Below the pieces are notes generated by a model. That model worked only from the letters and a program-made list of their open reading frames with translations, did not search any database and was not told the origin of the DNA. From the NCBI GenBank assembly GCA_021738065.1, contig JAIPCT010000020.1, positions 1 to 45,557 of the forward strand: a stretch of DNA of 45,557 nt, in the 5' to 3' direction. This document shows positions 33,972 through 42,414 of this stretch, piece by piece; position 1 is the stretch's first letter; each line of letters opens with the position of its first letter. The position numbers and the translations under genes are program-made. The DNA is from Burkholderiaceae bacterium (lineage in GTDB: Bacteria > Pseudomonadota > Gammaproteobacteria > Burkholderiales > Rhodocyclaceae).

Positions 33972-35912
33972 ATGTCCGAGATCAAGCCCAAGATCATCAT
34001 TGCCGCGATCCTTTTCTGCATCGCCTGGATCGCCGCCGCGATGGCAGTGCCGAGTACCGAGATTGCCGTGGTTCTCGGCATCCTGATGCTGACGGTATTT
34101 CTGTTCGTGTTCGAGGTGGTCGGCGTTGATGTCGCGGCGGTCAGCATCATGGTGCTGCTCGGTCTGCTCAGCAGCTTCGGCGGCGTGATCGGTCTGGGCC
34201 AGCCGCTGGTGCCGACTTCCGAATTGTTCCGGGGCTTCTCCAGCAACGCCGTGATTTCCATCATCGCGGTAATGATCATCGGCGCCGGACTGGACAAGAC
34301 CGGACTGATGGGAAAAGTCGCCGGGGCCATCCTCAAATACGCCGGACGCACGGAAACGCGCATCATCCCGGCGATCTCGGGCACGGTCGGCTTCATTTCC
34401 AGTTTCATGCAGAACGTCGGCGCGGCGGCCTTGTTTCTGCCGGTGGTTGGCCGTATTTCAGCGCGCACCAGCCTGCCGATGTCGCGCCTGCTGATGCCGA
34501 TGGGGTTTTGCGCGATTCTCGGCGGCACGATCACCATGATCGGTTCGAGCCCGCTGATCTTGCTCAACGACCTGATCCTGACTTCAAACAAAGGACTACC
34601 CGCCGAGCAACAAATGGAAACCTGGTCGCTGTTTGCCGTAACGCCGGTGGGCCTCGCGCTGCTGGCGACCGGCATCGCCTACTTCGTACTTGCCGGGCGC
34701 TTCGTACTACCGGGAAAGCCGGTAGCCGAGGTGACCAGTGGCGCCGATGTGATGGACTACTTCCAGAGGCTCTACGGTCTCGACTACGCCCTCTACGAGA
34801 TGGTGGTACCGGCCAATAGTCCGGTGGCCAGCATGATCATCAACGATATCGAGGGGCCGAATCGCCTGCGCGTGATAGCGATCCTGCGCGGCAGCGACGA
34901 CCTGCGCATGGGTCCGGCGCGCGATATCGAGATCAGGGCCGGCAGCATTCTCGGCATTCTCGGCGCGCCGGAGCGCCTGCGCGATTTCGCGGCAAAAAAC
35001 GGACTCGAGCTGCGCGACCACCTCGAAACTTTCGTCGAACAACTGGCACCGACCAAGGCGGGCATCGCCGAGGTGGTCATTCCGCCGGGCTCCAACCTGA
35101 TCGGCAAAAGCGCGCGCGACGTCTGGATGCGCAAGGTCTATGGCATTTCAATGACCGCGCTGCATCGCGGTGGGGAAACGCTGCGCCTGGGTGACGGCAT
35201 CCGCGACATGCCGCTGCAGGCGGGCGACGCGCTGGTGGTGCATACAAGTTGGGATGCGCTGACGCACTTGAAGAAGAACAAGAACTTCGTCGTCATCACC
35301 ACGGAGTACCCGCACGAAGAACTGCGGCCGAACAAGGTCAAGCCGGCGCTGGTCTTTTTCAGCATCGCGCTCGGCCTGATCTTGTTTACCGATATCCGCC
35401 TGTCTGTCGCGCTGATGACCGGCGCCATCGGCATGATCCTCTCCGGCGTCCTGCGCATCGAAGAAGCCTATCAGGCGGTCAGCTGGAAATCGGTATTCCT
35501 GCTCGCCAGCCTGATCCCGCTCGGCCTCGCCGTCGAAACCAGCGGCACCGCTGCCTGGATCGCCCAGCAGACCCTGGCCTTGCTGGGCAGCGACACTCAG
35601 ATCTGGGTGATTCAGCTCGCCATCGCCCTGCTGGCGACCTTCTTTACCCTGGTGATGTCGAACGTCGGTGCCACCGTGCTGCTGGTGCCCCTCGCGGTCA
35701 ATATCGCCATCGGCGTCGGCGCCAATCCCGCCGTGTTTGCCCTGACCGTCGCACTGGCGACTTCCAATTCCTTCTTTCTACCGACCCATCAGGTCAATGC
35801 GCTGATCATGGGTCCGGCAGGCTACCGCGTCGCCGACTTCATGCGAGCGGGCGGCATTATGTCGGTGCTGTTCATCGCGGTGCTGATGGTGATGATGAAT
35901 ATCGTTTTCTGA
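33972..35912 (+). CDS. SLC13/DASS-type anion permease with two TrkA-C (RCK_C) domains
   Basis: 646 residues. The membrane halves cover about 1-210 and 455-646, each with a hairpin-type motif (SFMQNVGAAALFLPV near 140; VMSNVGATVLLVPLAVN near 565). Between them lie two soluble TrkA-C domains, about 270-350 (LYEMVVPANSPVASM...GSILGILGAPERL) and 355-435 (GIAEVVIPPGSNLIGKSARD...GDALVVHTSWDAL). This layout is that of SAC1-like/sulfate or dicarboxylate permeases. The TrkA-C domains usually bind ligands that gate transport. ATG at 33972 (MSEIKPKIII) is chosen; longer in-frame starts would add an unrelated GC-biased peptide. Substrate unknown; its location facing two SulP genes suggests sulfate or bicarbonate. 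Confidence 0.87.
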   Translation: MSEIKPKIIIAAILFCIAWIAAAMAVPSTEIAVVLGILMLTVFLFVFEVVGVDVAAVSIMVLLGLLSSFGGVIGLGQPLVPTSELFRGFSSNAVISIIAVMIIGAGLDKTGLMGKVAGAILKYAGRTETRIIPAISGTVGFISSFMQNVGAAALFLPVVGRISARTSLPMSRLLMPMGFCAILGGTITMIGSSPLILLNDLILTSNKGLPAEQQMETWSLFAVTPVGLALLATGIAYFVLAGRFVLPGKPVAEVTSGADVMDYFQRLYGLDYALYEMVVPANSPVASMIINDIEGPNRLRVIAILRGSDDLRMGPARDIEIRAGSILGILGAPERLRDFAAKNGLELRDHLETFVEQLAPTKAGIAEVVIPPGSNLIGKSARDVWMRKVYGISMTALHRGGETLRLGDGIRDMPLQAGDALVVHTSWDALTHLKKNKNFVVITTEYPHEELRPNKVKPALVFFSIALGLILFTDIRLSVALMTGAIGMILSGVLRIEEAYQAVSWKSVFLLASLIPLGLAVETSGTAAWIAQQTLALLGSDTQIWVIQLAIALLATFFTLVMSNVGATVLLVPLAVNIAIGVGANPAVFALTVALATSNSFFLPTHQVNALIMGPAGYRVADFMRAGGIMSVLFIAVLMVMMNIVF

Positions 35913-36013
35913 CCAGTCGCGCTGCGGGAGCGCCCGGCAATGACTCCTGACACTGACACTTGGCAAACTGCAGATCCGGACTCACGGGTCGTCGACTTGA
36001 CCATTCGGCCGCT

Positions 36014-36035
36014 CTGGCTTCCCGCAGCAAGCCAG
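36014..36035. terminator. Hairpin between convergent transporter and chemoreceptor genes
   Basis: Seven-base-pair stem CTGGCTT/AAGCCAG with an 8-nt loop in the 136-bp convergent gap. No T-run on either side; it may act as a bidirectional block. Confidence 0.4.
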
Positions 36036-36048
36036 GGATGATCGGCAA

Positions 36049-37845
36049 CTAATCGGTCATCAGCGAAGCCGAGGTAACGCCAACCCGCACATTTCCCCAC
36101 AATTGCCCATTGACCATGACGGGTATGCATATGTCACAGAGCAACTCACCGGTATCGCGGATAAATGTTCTGAGCAGAACGGGGGACGTATTGCGTGCCG
36201 CGCGGAGTTCACCCGGCGCCTCAAACTTCCGGCAAGTGCGATTGCCAACCAGGTCAAGCTGATCATCCCCCGTCAGCGGCTTCGAGAATTTCAGGTTGTG
36301 GGCCGAGAGATAGCCATCGGTGTTCACGGCAACCGCATAGACGCAATGTGGAAGGGTGTTCAAACAATCTTCCAGGATCTGCTGGCAGCGCCGGGTAAAT
36401 TCATCGCCCCAGGAGAGCTTGTATTTTTGTGGCTTTGTACTGCCGTATGCCTGGTAGCCTCGGTCAAAGATATTGATGCCGTTGGCTGCCATCTGCCGCA
36501 GTTGCGACTGAATTCCATCATGGAACTCTTGTATGTGCCCCACGGCAAAATCGAAGGCACCTTTTCCTATCTTGAAACGGGACACGAGCTCCTGCACGCG
36601 TTCAGTCGACTGCGTCAAGCCATCCGTTCTTGCCTCCGAGTCCGCCATATGGGCCAGGACTTCCTTTGACAATTCGCTCACCACCCTGACGCTATCGTGT
36701 ACCTGGCTGTTGGTGGCCGACAATTGCTCCATACTGGATGCAATCTGCAGCAACTGCTTTCCGGTCTGTTCGAAATCGGTGACCATGTGATGAAAATGAA
36801 CGGCAGACCGGTCGACCACTGCACGAGTTTGCGCAACATCGTCGTTGATCTCATTGTTTTCCACCCGGGTCGTGGACACCAGGGTGCGCATGGCTTCGAT
36901 ATTTCCGGTGATCTCGCTGGTTGCCGATTTGACCCGCTCGGCAAGTTTTCGAACTTCATCGGCCACCACCGCAAAACCCCTGCCCTGTTCTCCGGCGCGC
37001 GCGGCCTCGATTGCCGCATTGAGCGCCAGCAGGTTTGTTTGATCGGATACCTCCCGAATCAAGGAAGCTACCTTGTTGACGCTTTCGGAACGATGCGAAA
37101 GATCATCCACCGTTTGATTGAAACGCAGCACCTTGTCGCTCACGGTATTGATCTTGACTGCGATTTCCTTCATCTCGGCTAGGGAAATACGGGCATTGTC
37201 CAGATTGGTGGTCGTGGAAGTCGAGATCACCTGGGTGGCATTGGAGACCTCCTCGATCACCTTGGTGGTCTCCACGCTGGCGGTAAACACCGTTTCCGTG
37301 ACCACTCCCTGTTCACGCGCCGTCTTCCCGGTTTCATCCAGCCGAGCCTTGACCAGCACCGCATCCTGGGAAATCTTCACACTCGTCTTGCGCACATCGC
37401 TGATAATTTGCCGCATCTTTTCGGAGAAGGCGTTGTACGAGACAGCCATGTCCCGGAGTTCGTCGTGAGTGGTCAAGGGCAGGACACCGGTGAAATCTCC
37501 CTCACCTCTCGCCGCCTGGTCAAAGACATGGGTAATGTCGCGTATCGGACGTGCAATCAGATAGCGCAGATAAAGAATCTGGAGCACGGTCCACAGCAAC
37601 GCTACGACAGTCAACGCGATCATCAACCAAAGCCCGTTTTCCAGCGTCGCAACAATCTGTCGCGCCGAATCGGCCGGGATCGTCCCGCTTGCCAGCAGGG
37701 CTTGCACCTCAAGGCTCTGTTTCAGGTAAATCCCAAGATAGAGGAAATCGACCAGCGCCAGCAACATCCAACTGCTCAACTTCTTCGTCAGAGAGTTGAA
37801 GAGTCGTTTCTCAATGGATTCATGCAGATCCTTTAAACCGCCCAT
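36049..37845 (-). CDS. Methyl-accepting chemotaxis protein with C-terminal Cache-like sensor domain
   Basis: 598 residues. Two membrane helices (about 27-46 and 72-97) flank a loop of only about 25 residues, too small for a periplasmic sensor. A HAMP-like segment follows, then the MCP signalling hairpin with [20 protein letters not shown] and [20 protein letters not shown]. After the signalling domain, about 490-598 forms a sensor-like domain: [57 protein letters not shown] and WGNVRVGVT. This is the arrangement of several Rhodocyclales and Magnetospirillum receptors, where sensing is cytoplasmic. ATG at 37845 has a perfect AGGAGG. Ligand unknown. Confidence 0.92.
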   Translation of the reverse strand: MGGLKDLHESIEKRLFNSLTKKLSSWMLLALVDFLYLGIYLKQSLEVQALLASGTIPADSARQIVATLENGLWLMIALTVVALLWTVLQILYLRYLIARPIRDITHVFDQAARGEGDFTGVLPLTTHDELRDMAVSYNAFSEKMRQIISDVRKTSVKISQDAVLVKARLDETGKTAREQGVVTETVFTASVETTKVIEEVSNATQVISTSTTTNLDNARISLAEMKEIAVKINTVSDKVLRFNQTVDDLSHRSESVNKVASLIREVSDQTNLLALNAAIEAARAGEQGRGFAVVADEVRKLAERVKSATSEITGNIEAMRTLVSTTRVENNEINDDVAQTRAVVDRSAVHFHHMVTDFEQTGKQLLQIASSMEQLSATNSQVHDSVRVVSELSKEVLAHMADSEARTDGLTQSTERVQELVSRFKIGKGAFDFAVGHIQEFHDGIQSQLRQMAANGINIFDRGYQAYGSTKPQKYKLSWGDEFTRRCQQILEDCLNTLPHCVYAVAVNTDGYLSAHNLKFSKPLTGDDQLDLVGNRTCRKFEAPGELRAARNTSPVLLRTFIRDTGELLCDICIPVMVNGQLWGNVRVGVTSASLMTD

Positions 37846-38329
37846 ATTGCCTCCTGATTGTGCAAAACAGAAGAATCCTCACCCCGCCCAACCCGGCGCG
37901 ATGAAGAAATCAGAACCTTAGGTCGTATGCAGAGTCACAACCTGCAAACTGTCGAAGAAGACGCCTCGAATACGCACCCGCGCGCAAAAAGCCCGTACCG
38001 CTGAATTTCTTAGGTGCATAGCGGGACGGCAACCATGAATTAACATGATCGCACGAAAGCGTTCCAGGCTGTAGATCGAAGCTGGTTGCGGCACATGTCC
38101 CGCATCGTTTTCCGGATAGGACGCACGACCTGCGGGTCGCATCATTCAAGAAACAAGTCAGCCGAACTAACCGCCGTGACTGTGCCGCCTCCAGGAAATT
38201 CATCCACCAGGCAGCTTCAAGCGGATCGATCGAATAGTTGCTCTCAAACACCGGTTGTGACGTGGCTCACCGGCCTCGATCGCGGTAAAACCTACTTCCT
38301 TAGTATGGTTTTAAGTTTATGTTTTATAA

Positions 38330-38343
38330 CTGATTTATATCAA
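38330..38343 (+). promoter_or_regulatory. FNR/DNR-type binding site
   Basis: CTGATTTATATCAA matches the FNR/CRP-family consensus TTGAT-N4-ATCAA at nine of ten defined bases. Its centre (38336.5) is 41.5 nt before a start point near 38378, and a CATACT hexamer sits at 38366-38371 in the -10 position. This is the geometry of a class II FNR-activated promoter. It faces the DUF2249 gene at 38403. Confidence 0.7.
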
Positions 38344-38365
38344 TGCGCGGAGTCACCCCGGGTTT

Positions 38366-38371
38366 CATACT
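38366..38371 (+). promoter_or_regulatory. -10 element of the FNR-type promoter
   Basis: CATACT, four of six matches to TATAAT, spaced correctly from the FNR-type box for activation at -41.5. Confidence 0.45.
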
Positions 38372-38402
38372 GGCACTGTCCTGACCAACCGGAAACTCTG
38401 CC

Positions 38403-38654
38403 ATGCACGTTCATCTCTCCCCCGATTCCATCTATCCCTTCGACGCTCGCGGCATTGCCAAGCGCTTTCGTCATGCTGCAATCTTCGGCGCCCTGGACGC
38501 TTTGCGCGCCGGCGAGACCATGCAATTCGTGAACGACCACGATCCCCTGCCGCTGCTTGACCAGCTCGTTCAGCGCTATGGAGAAGCCGTCGAAATCATC
38601 TACAAAAAACGCGAACCCGGCAATATCGTGATCGACTTCGTCAAGAAGCAGTAA
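38403..38654 (+). CDS. DUF2249 domain protein
   Basis: 83 residues covering a single DUF2249 (TusA/SirA-like fold) domain. The start MHVHLSPDSIYPFDARGIAK is followed by RHAAIFGALDALRAGETMQF and VNDHDPLPLLDQLVQRYG. These match the family's FDxR and NDHDPxPL motifs. DUF2249 proteins are often controlled by FNR/DNR/NsrR and lie near denitrification or nitrosative-stress genes. Consistently, an FNR-type box lies upstream. The FmdE-like gene follows after 6 bp. The biochemical role is unknown in the family. Confidence 0.9.
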   Translation: MHVHLSPDSIYPFDARGIAKRFRHAAIFGALDALRAGETMQFVNDHDPLPLLDQLVQRYGEAVEIIYKKREPGNIVIDFVKKQ

Positions 38655-38660
38655 CAGCCC

Positions 38661-39275
38661 ATGCAGACGCCGGCATTCTTCAGCCAGGTGCGCGGTCTGG
38701 TGGTGTATGACCCGCTGGCCGAATTCCTCGGCGCAGCCGACCGCGGCCTCATCGAGTATCACTACCTGGATGCGGTCAAGCTGGCCGGCCATTCCTGTCC
38801 GACAGTCGCCGCCGCGTACTGGATGACACTGAAAGCCCTGGCCAGTCTCTATCCCGACTCGCTGCCACAGCGCGGCGGTATCCGGGTCGAGTTCCGCGAG
38901 GACCAGCTGTCCGGCGTCACCGGCGTGATTGCCAACGTTGTCTCGATGCTGACCGGTGCCACGCATGACACGGGATTCAAGGGGATCGGCGGACGTTTCG
39001 ATCGCCGCGAGCTCTTGTATTTCGCGGCCAGGGTCAATGAAGAAATTCGCTTCACGCGCATTGACAGCGGCGCAGCGGTTGAAGTCGCCGCCCATTTGCA
39101 GAGCGTTCCCTTTGCGCCGCAAACCAGCGCCCTGATGCAGAAATGCCTGGCCGGCAAGGCGACGCCCGAAGAAACCGCCGACTTTCGCGCATGCTGGCAA
39201 GCGCGGGTACGTTCGCTGCTGCTGGATCACGGCGATGATCCCGAAGTGTTTTTGCTGCGCCCGGTAGCGGCCTGA
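38661..39275 (+). CDS. FmdE-like protein (formylmethanofuran dehydrogenase subunit E-type domain)
   Basis: 204 residues, soluble. Residues about 33-52 give LDAVKLAGHSCPTVAAAYWM, resembling the HxCP motif region of FmdE-type domains, followed by VEFREDQLSGVTGVIANVVS and LTGATHDTGFKGIGGRFDRR. Family assignment is by resemblance only; the true methanofuran pathway is not implied. It is 6 bp after the DUF2249 gene and shares its FNR-type promoter, so it is probably used in anaerobic or nitrogen-oxide respiration. The single cysteine and His/Asp residues could bind a metal. Confidence 0.6.
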   Translation: MQTPAFFSQVRGLVVYDPLAEFLGAADRGLIEYHYLDAVKLAGHSCPTVAAAYWMTLKALASLYPDSLPQRGGIRVEFREDQLSGVTGVIANVVSMLTGATHDTGFKGIGGRFDRRELLYFAARVNEEIRFTRIDSGAAVEVAAHLQSVPFAPQTSALMQKCLAGKATPEETADFRACWQARVRSLLLDHGDDPEVFLLRPVAA

Positions 39276-39324
39276 CGCGGCTGCGATTCACCCGTCCGGC
39301 AGTATCCGCAATACGTTCTTGAAA

Positions 39325-39855
39325 CTAGCGGATGCGCGAGCGGCGTGCTTCCATGCAATCCATGAGCTGCCCGCTGATGCTGCGCAATCGCTGATTGAGC
39401 AGCATCAGGAGTTCCATCAGCAGCTTGACGCCGATGCGCGGTTCTTCGGCAATGATTCGCGAAAGCCCATCGCGATCAATCACCGCGATTTCCACCGTAT
39501 CGAGCGCGACGCAACTGGCAAAGCGCGGTGCACCGTCGATCAACGACATTTCGCCGAGCGTTTTGCCAGGCCCGGCGGAACCCATGACCTGCGCCGAACC
39601 GCGGACATCCTTCTTGACGATTTCCACGCTACCGTCGAGCAGCAGCAGCATGAAATCCCCATCGTCGCCCTCGCGAATGATCTCGGTGCCCGCCGGCGTG
39701 CGATAGCAACGCATGTAGCGGGCAAGCCCTTCCAGTTCATCCGCCTCGAAGTCCTCGAACAGCTTGATGACTTCAATGATCTCGCGGATGCGACCGACAA
39801 ACGGCAGGGCATCACCGAGATACTCGACATTGGGGATATTATCGATTGAACTCAT
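39325..39855 (-). CDS. Cyclic nucleotide-binding (CRP-like) domain protein without DNA-binding domain
   Basis: 176 residues from ATG 39855 (MSSIDNIPNVEYLGDALPFV). The cNMP-binding domain runs about 35-150. The phosphate-binding cassette reads KTLGEMSLIDGAPRFASCVA, with the conserved Gly-Glu and Arg. LLLLDGSVEIVKKD is the preceding strand. No HTH follows, only a C-terminal helix (ELLMLLNQRLRSISGQLMDC), so it may act by protein-protein contacts. Its start overlaps the upstream UbiA-type gene stop by four bases. Confidence 0.9.
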   Translation of the reverse strand: MSSIDNIPNVEYLGDALPFVGRIREIIEVIKLFEDFEADELEGLARYMRCYRTPAGTEIIREGDDGDFMLLLLDGSVEIVKKDVRGSAQVMGSAGPGKTLGEMSLIDGAPRFASCVALDTVEIAVIDRDGLSRIIAEEPRIGVKLLMELLMLLNQRLRSISGQLMDCMEARRSRIR

Positions 39856-40760
39856 GGCCTTGGCATTATAGCCCCGCCAAGCAGCGCAATAACCAGCACC
39901 AGCCAACCGATGGTCGCCAGCAGAAGATGGGGGTCGGTCAGCAGTTCCTGCACCGGGTCGCCGCCGCCTCCCTGCCGATGCAGGCGCCAAAGGTAGCGCA
40001 ACATGCCATAGGGCACGAAAGGCACCGTCACGATCAGCCCGCGCGTGCCATGCAGCGCCACGGTCTCGGCGCTCACCGTGTACAGCGCGTAGGAAATCAC
40101 GGTGCCGGCCGCCGCGATGCCGATGAACTGGTCGAGCATCGGCGCCGTGTAGTGTTCCAGCACGCGGCGATGACTGACGCTATCGACCGGCAAGGCATCG
40201 AGTTCGGCGCGGCGCTTGGCGAATCCCAGAAACAGCGTCAGCATCAGGCCGCAAAGCAACAGCCACTGCGATGGCGCGATGCCGAGACCGAGCGTGCCGG
40301 CCAGAATGCGCAGCATGAAGCCCGAGGCGATGATGAACACATCGAGAATCACCACATGTTTAAGCCCGAAGCTGTAGCAAACATTGAGCACCACGTAAGC
40401 CAGAAAAATCCAGGGCGCCGAACCGGCGTAGCGCCAGGCGATGATGCCTCCTGCCAGCAGGCAAATCGATCCCAGCGCCATTGCCGCGCCGACGCTCACC
40501 GTGCCGGCGACCAGCGGCCGCTGCCGTTTCTTCGGGTGCAGGCGGTCCTGTTCGCGATCCATCAAGTCGTTCATGACGTAGACGGCGGAGGCCAGCAGGC
40601 TGAAAGCGGCGAACGCCGCCAGCGCCTGGCCGAGCTTGACCGGGTCGGCACCGGCATGGCCAAACAACAGGCCGACAAAAACGAAACCGTTCTTGAGCCA
40701 ATGCTGCGGCCGCAGCAGGCGCAGCCAGGCGGGCAACTGCGCCGCGCTCAGCGCCGGCAT
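39852..40760 (-). CDS. UbiA-superfamily prenyltransferase, decaprenyl-phosphate phosphoribosyltransferase type
   Basis: 302 residues, about eight or nine helices. The first Asp-rich motif and its distinctive extension read VMNDLMDREQDRLHPKKRQR then PL. The second region GFAKRRAELDAL and HRRVLEHYTAPMLDQF is typical of the decaprenylphosphoryl-5-phosphoribose synthase (Rv3806c-like) branch rather than ubiquinone UbiA. That branch moves phosphoribose from PRPP onto polyprenyl phosphate. ATG at 40760 (MPALSAAQLPAWLRLLRPQH) overlaps the upstream glycosyltransferase end by 13 bp. The GT39-type neighbour is a natural user of a polyprenyl-phosphate sugar. Confidence 0.85.
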   Translation of the reverse strand: MPALSAAQLPAWLRLLRPQHWLKNGFVFVGLLFGHAGADPVKLGQALAAFAAFSLLASAVYVMNDLMDREQDRLHPKKRQRPLVAGTVSVGAAMALGSICLLAGGIIAWRYAGSAPWIFLAYVVLNVCYSFGLKHVVILDVFIIASGFMLRILAGTLGLGIAPSQWLLLCGLMLTLFLGFAKRRAELDALPVDSVSHRRVLEHYTAPMLDQFIGIAAAGTVISYALYTVSAETVALHGTRGLIVTVPFVPYGMLRYLWRLHRQGGGGDPVQELLTDPHLLLATIGWLVLVIALLGGAIMPRP

Positions 40761-42274
40761 GTTTCGCCCGGGAAGTATCGATCGCACATATAGCACGCAG
40801 TTTGCGGCAGCCAGGCCGGAATTGCATAGTATTTCTGGCGGACCGGGGCGAGGACGCCGTCACGATAGGCGGCATAGTCGAAGCCCTCGCCCTTGACGCG
40901 CCAGAATCGTGCGCCGCGAAGCTCGAAGCTATCCACGCTGACCTCGCGGAAGTACTTGCGATAGCCCTCCGGATTGGGCTGCGATTTCCTCAAGATCAGA
41001 AAATTGCGCCCGGCAAGCGTGCGGAAATCGGTCGCCAGATCGTCGTGCCGGGCATGGCTCGATGCCTCGCCAAAGACCACCACATACTGGCGCAGGTTGT
41101 AGCCCAGCGTTACCGCGTTCGAATAGCCGTCCATCGCCAGCACCCAGTCGCTGCGCGGGCTTCCGTCAGGCTGATAGTAGGGCTCAAGCTTTTCCGCCAG
41201 CGCCCGATGCTCGAAGCTGAGCACGATGCCGTCGTACAAGCGGGTTTTTTGCCAAGTCTCCAGCGGCACGCGCGACACGATCATGATGCCGGCGATATGC
41301 AATGTCGCAAAACCGGCGAAGAACAGACCCAGCCGGCGCAAGCGCACCGGCGGCAGGCGCAATGTCAGCCAGATCAGGACAAACGGCACGAAGGACAACA
41401 GCCAGTGCAGACCCACCTGTTTGACCAGCGAGAGGAGAGCGAACAACAGGAAGGGCAACCAGGCGAGAGTGCCCAGCGCCGTTGTCCCGGAAAAGTCGGC
41501 GCTGGCGGCACGGCGATGGCGCAGCGCCAGCCACAGCACCGGCGGCCCGAGCACATAGATCAGGGTGAGCGCATACAGCAGCGGCGTCTTCAGCGACCAG
41601 CCGGCGTCGCCGTGCCGATTGACGAAGTTGAACATGTAGTTCGGCCAGCAGTTGCCGCTGTTCCACCAGGCCATCAAGGCCAGCGCCGGCAGGGTGCAGG
41701 CATAGGCGATGGCCAGACCGCCCAGGGCGCCGCGACTGCGTCGACGCAGCACATCCACCAGATAGGCAAAACCAAGAATCGCGGCGAAGTATTTCGACAG
41801 CACCGCCCCGGCCAGCAGCACGCCGGCAATCAGGTACCAGCGCGGCGAATCGTCGCGGGCGGCGCGTATCCATGCCAGGCCGGAAAGCACGCTGAAGTAC
41901 ACCAGCGGCGTGTCAGTGGTGATGAATACGTTCCAGACACTCACCGGCGCCAGCAGCACCAGCGTCGCCGCCCACCAGCGGCGCTCCTCGCCCAGCCCAT
42001 CGACCAGCCGCGGCAAGGCCCAATACACCGCCAGCGCCAGCAGTGCCGGCTGCACGATGACCGGCAAGCGCAACCACGCTTCGGAATCGTTGAGCGCCAG
42101 CAGCGCAGCCAGCCACCAGCCGATCATCGGCGGATGATCGTAGAAACCCCAATCCGGCTTCCAGCCCCACCAGATGAAATACGCCTCGTCACCAGTGATC
42201 GGAAACGCCGCCGCCAGCCAGACGCGGAAAATCAACGTAACAAGCAGCAAGGCAGCGAACAGGCGGCCAGTCAT
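40748..42274 (-). CDS. GT39/ArnT-type polyprenyl-phosphate glycosyltransferase
   Basis: 508 residues. A hydrophobic N-terminal half has the GT-C/PMT features FPITGDEAYFIWWGWKPDWG and FYDHPPMIGWWLAAL, where the Asp-Glu pair of the first loop is catalytic in this family. It has about 11 helices, and a soluble C-terminal region begins near 360. It would transfer a sugar from a lipid carrier to lipid A, a lipid or a protein; the acceptor is unknown. Residues of HRRAASADFSGTT lie in a loop before a helix and are encoded by an R2 repeat copy. ATG at 42274 (MTGRLFAALL) is preferred over TTG one codon earlier. Confidence 0.88.
   Translation of the reverse strand: MTGRLFAALLLVTLIFRVWLAAAFPITGDEAYFIWWGWKPDWGFYDHPPMIGWWLAALLALNDSEAWLRLPVIVQPALLALAVYWALPRLVDGLGEERRWWAATLVLLAPVSVWNVFITTDTPLVYFSVLSGLAWIRAARDDSPRWYLIAGVLLAGAVLSKYFAAILGFAYLVDVLRRRSRGALGGLAIAYACTLPALALMAWWNSGNCWPNYMFNFVNRHGDAGWSLKTPLLYALTLIYVLGPPVLWLALRHRRAASADFSGTTALGTLAWLPFLLFALLSLVKQVGLHWLLSFVPFVLIWLTLRLPPVRLRRLGLFFAGFATLHIAGIMIVSRVPLETWQKTRLYDGIVLSFEHRALAEKLEPYYQPDGSPRSDWVLAMDGYSNAVTLGYNLRQYVVVFGEASSHARHDDLATDFRTLAGRNFLILRKSQPNPEGYRKYFREVSVDSFELRGARFWRVKGEGFDYAAYRDGVLAPVRQKYYAIPAWLPQTACYMCDRYFPGETCRR
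41489..41515. repeat. 27-nt R2 repeat inside the glycosyltransferase gene
   Basis: Identical to 15019-15045 and in the same coding frame (RRAASADFS). Confidence 0.8.
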
Positions 42275-42302
42275 CAAGGCATCCTAAGCCGGAAAAATAT
42301 TG

Positions 42303-42387
42303 ACCACGGCGACACGGCGACACGGCGAACGGCAAAAAGCTTGAATATCGATCATGTTTTTCGCCGTGCCGCCGTGTCCGCCGTGGT
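42303..42387. repeat. R1 inverted repeat between GT39 and aroG
   Basis: The B arm (42303-42330) ACCACGGCGACACGGCGACA and its mirrored B' arm (42360-42387) enclose a 29-nt centre. It could form a stem-loop in the 140-bp spacer and act on transcription termination of aroG. Confidence 0.75.
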
Positions 42388-42414
42388 AAACGACGTTGCT
42401 TTTAACAATCGCAC

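Larger units (their letters stand above)
37846..38402. other. 557-bp spacer with regulatory end
   Basis: Noticeably lower GC than the genes around it. An open frame on the minus strand (37910-38251) would encode 113 residues, but I recognise nothing in it and no good ribosome site precedes it. The segment 38285-38345 is AT-rich and holds the FNR/DNR-type box. The rest shows no repeat or RNA structure I can support. Confidence 0.5.

Noticed and set aside
37910-38251. 113-residue minus-strand ORF in the MCP/DUF2249 spacer
   Set aside because: No family resemblance, no good ribosome site and atypical composition. Kept as spacer, though a degraded gene cannot be excluded.
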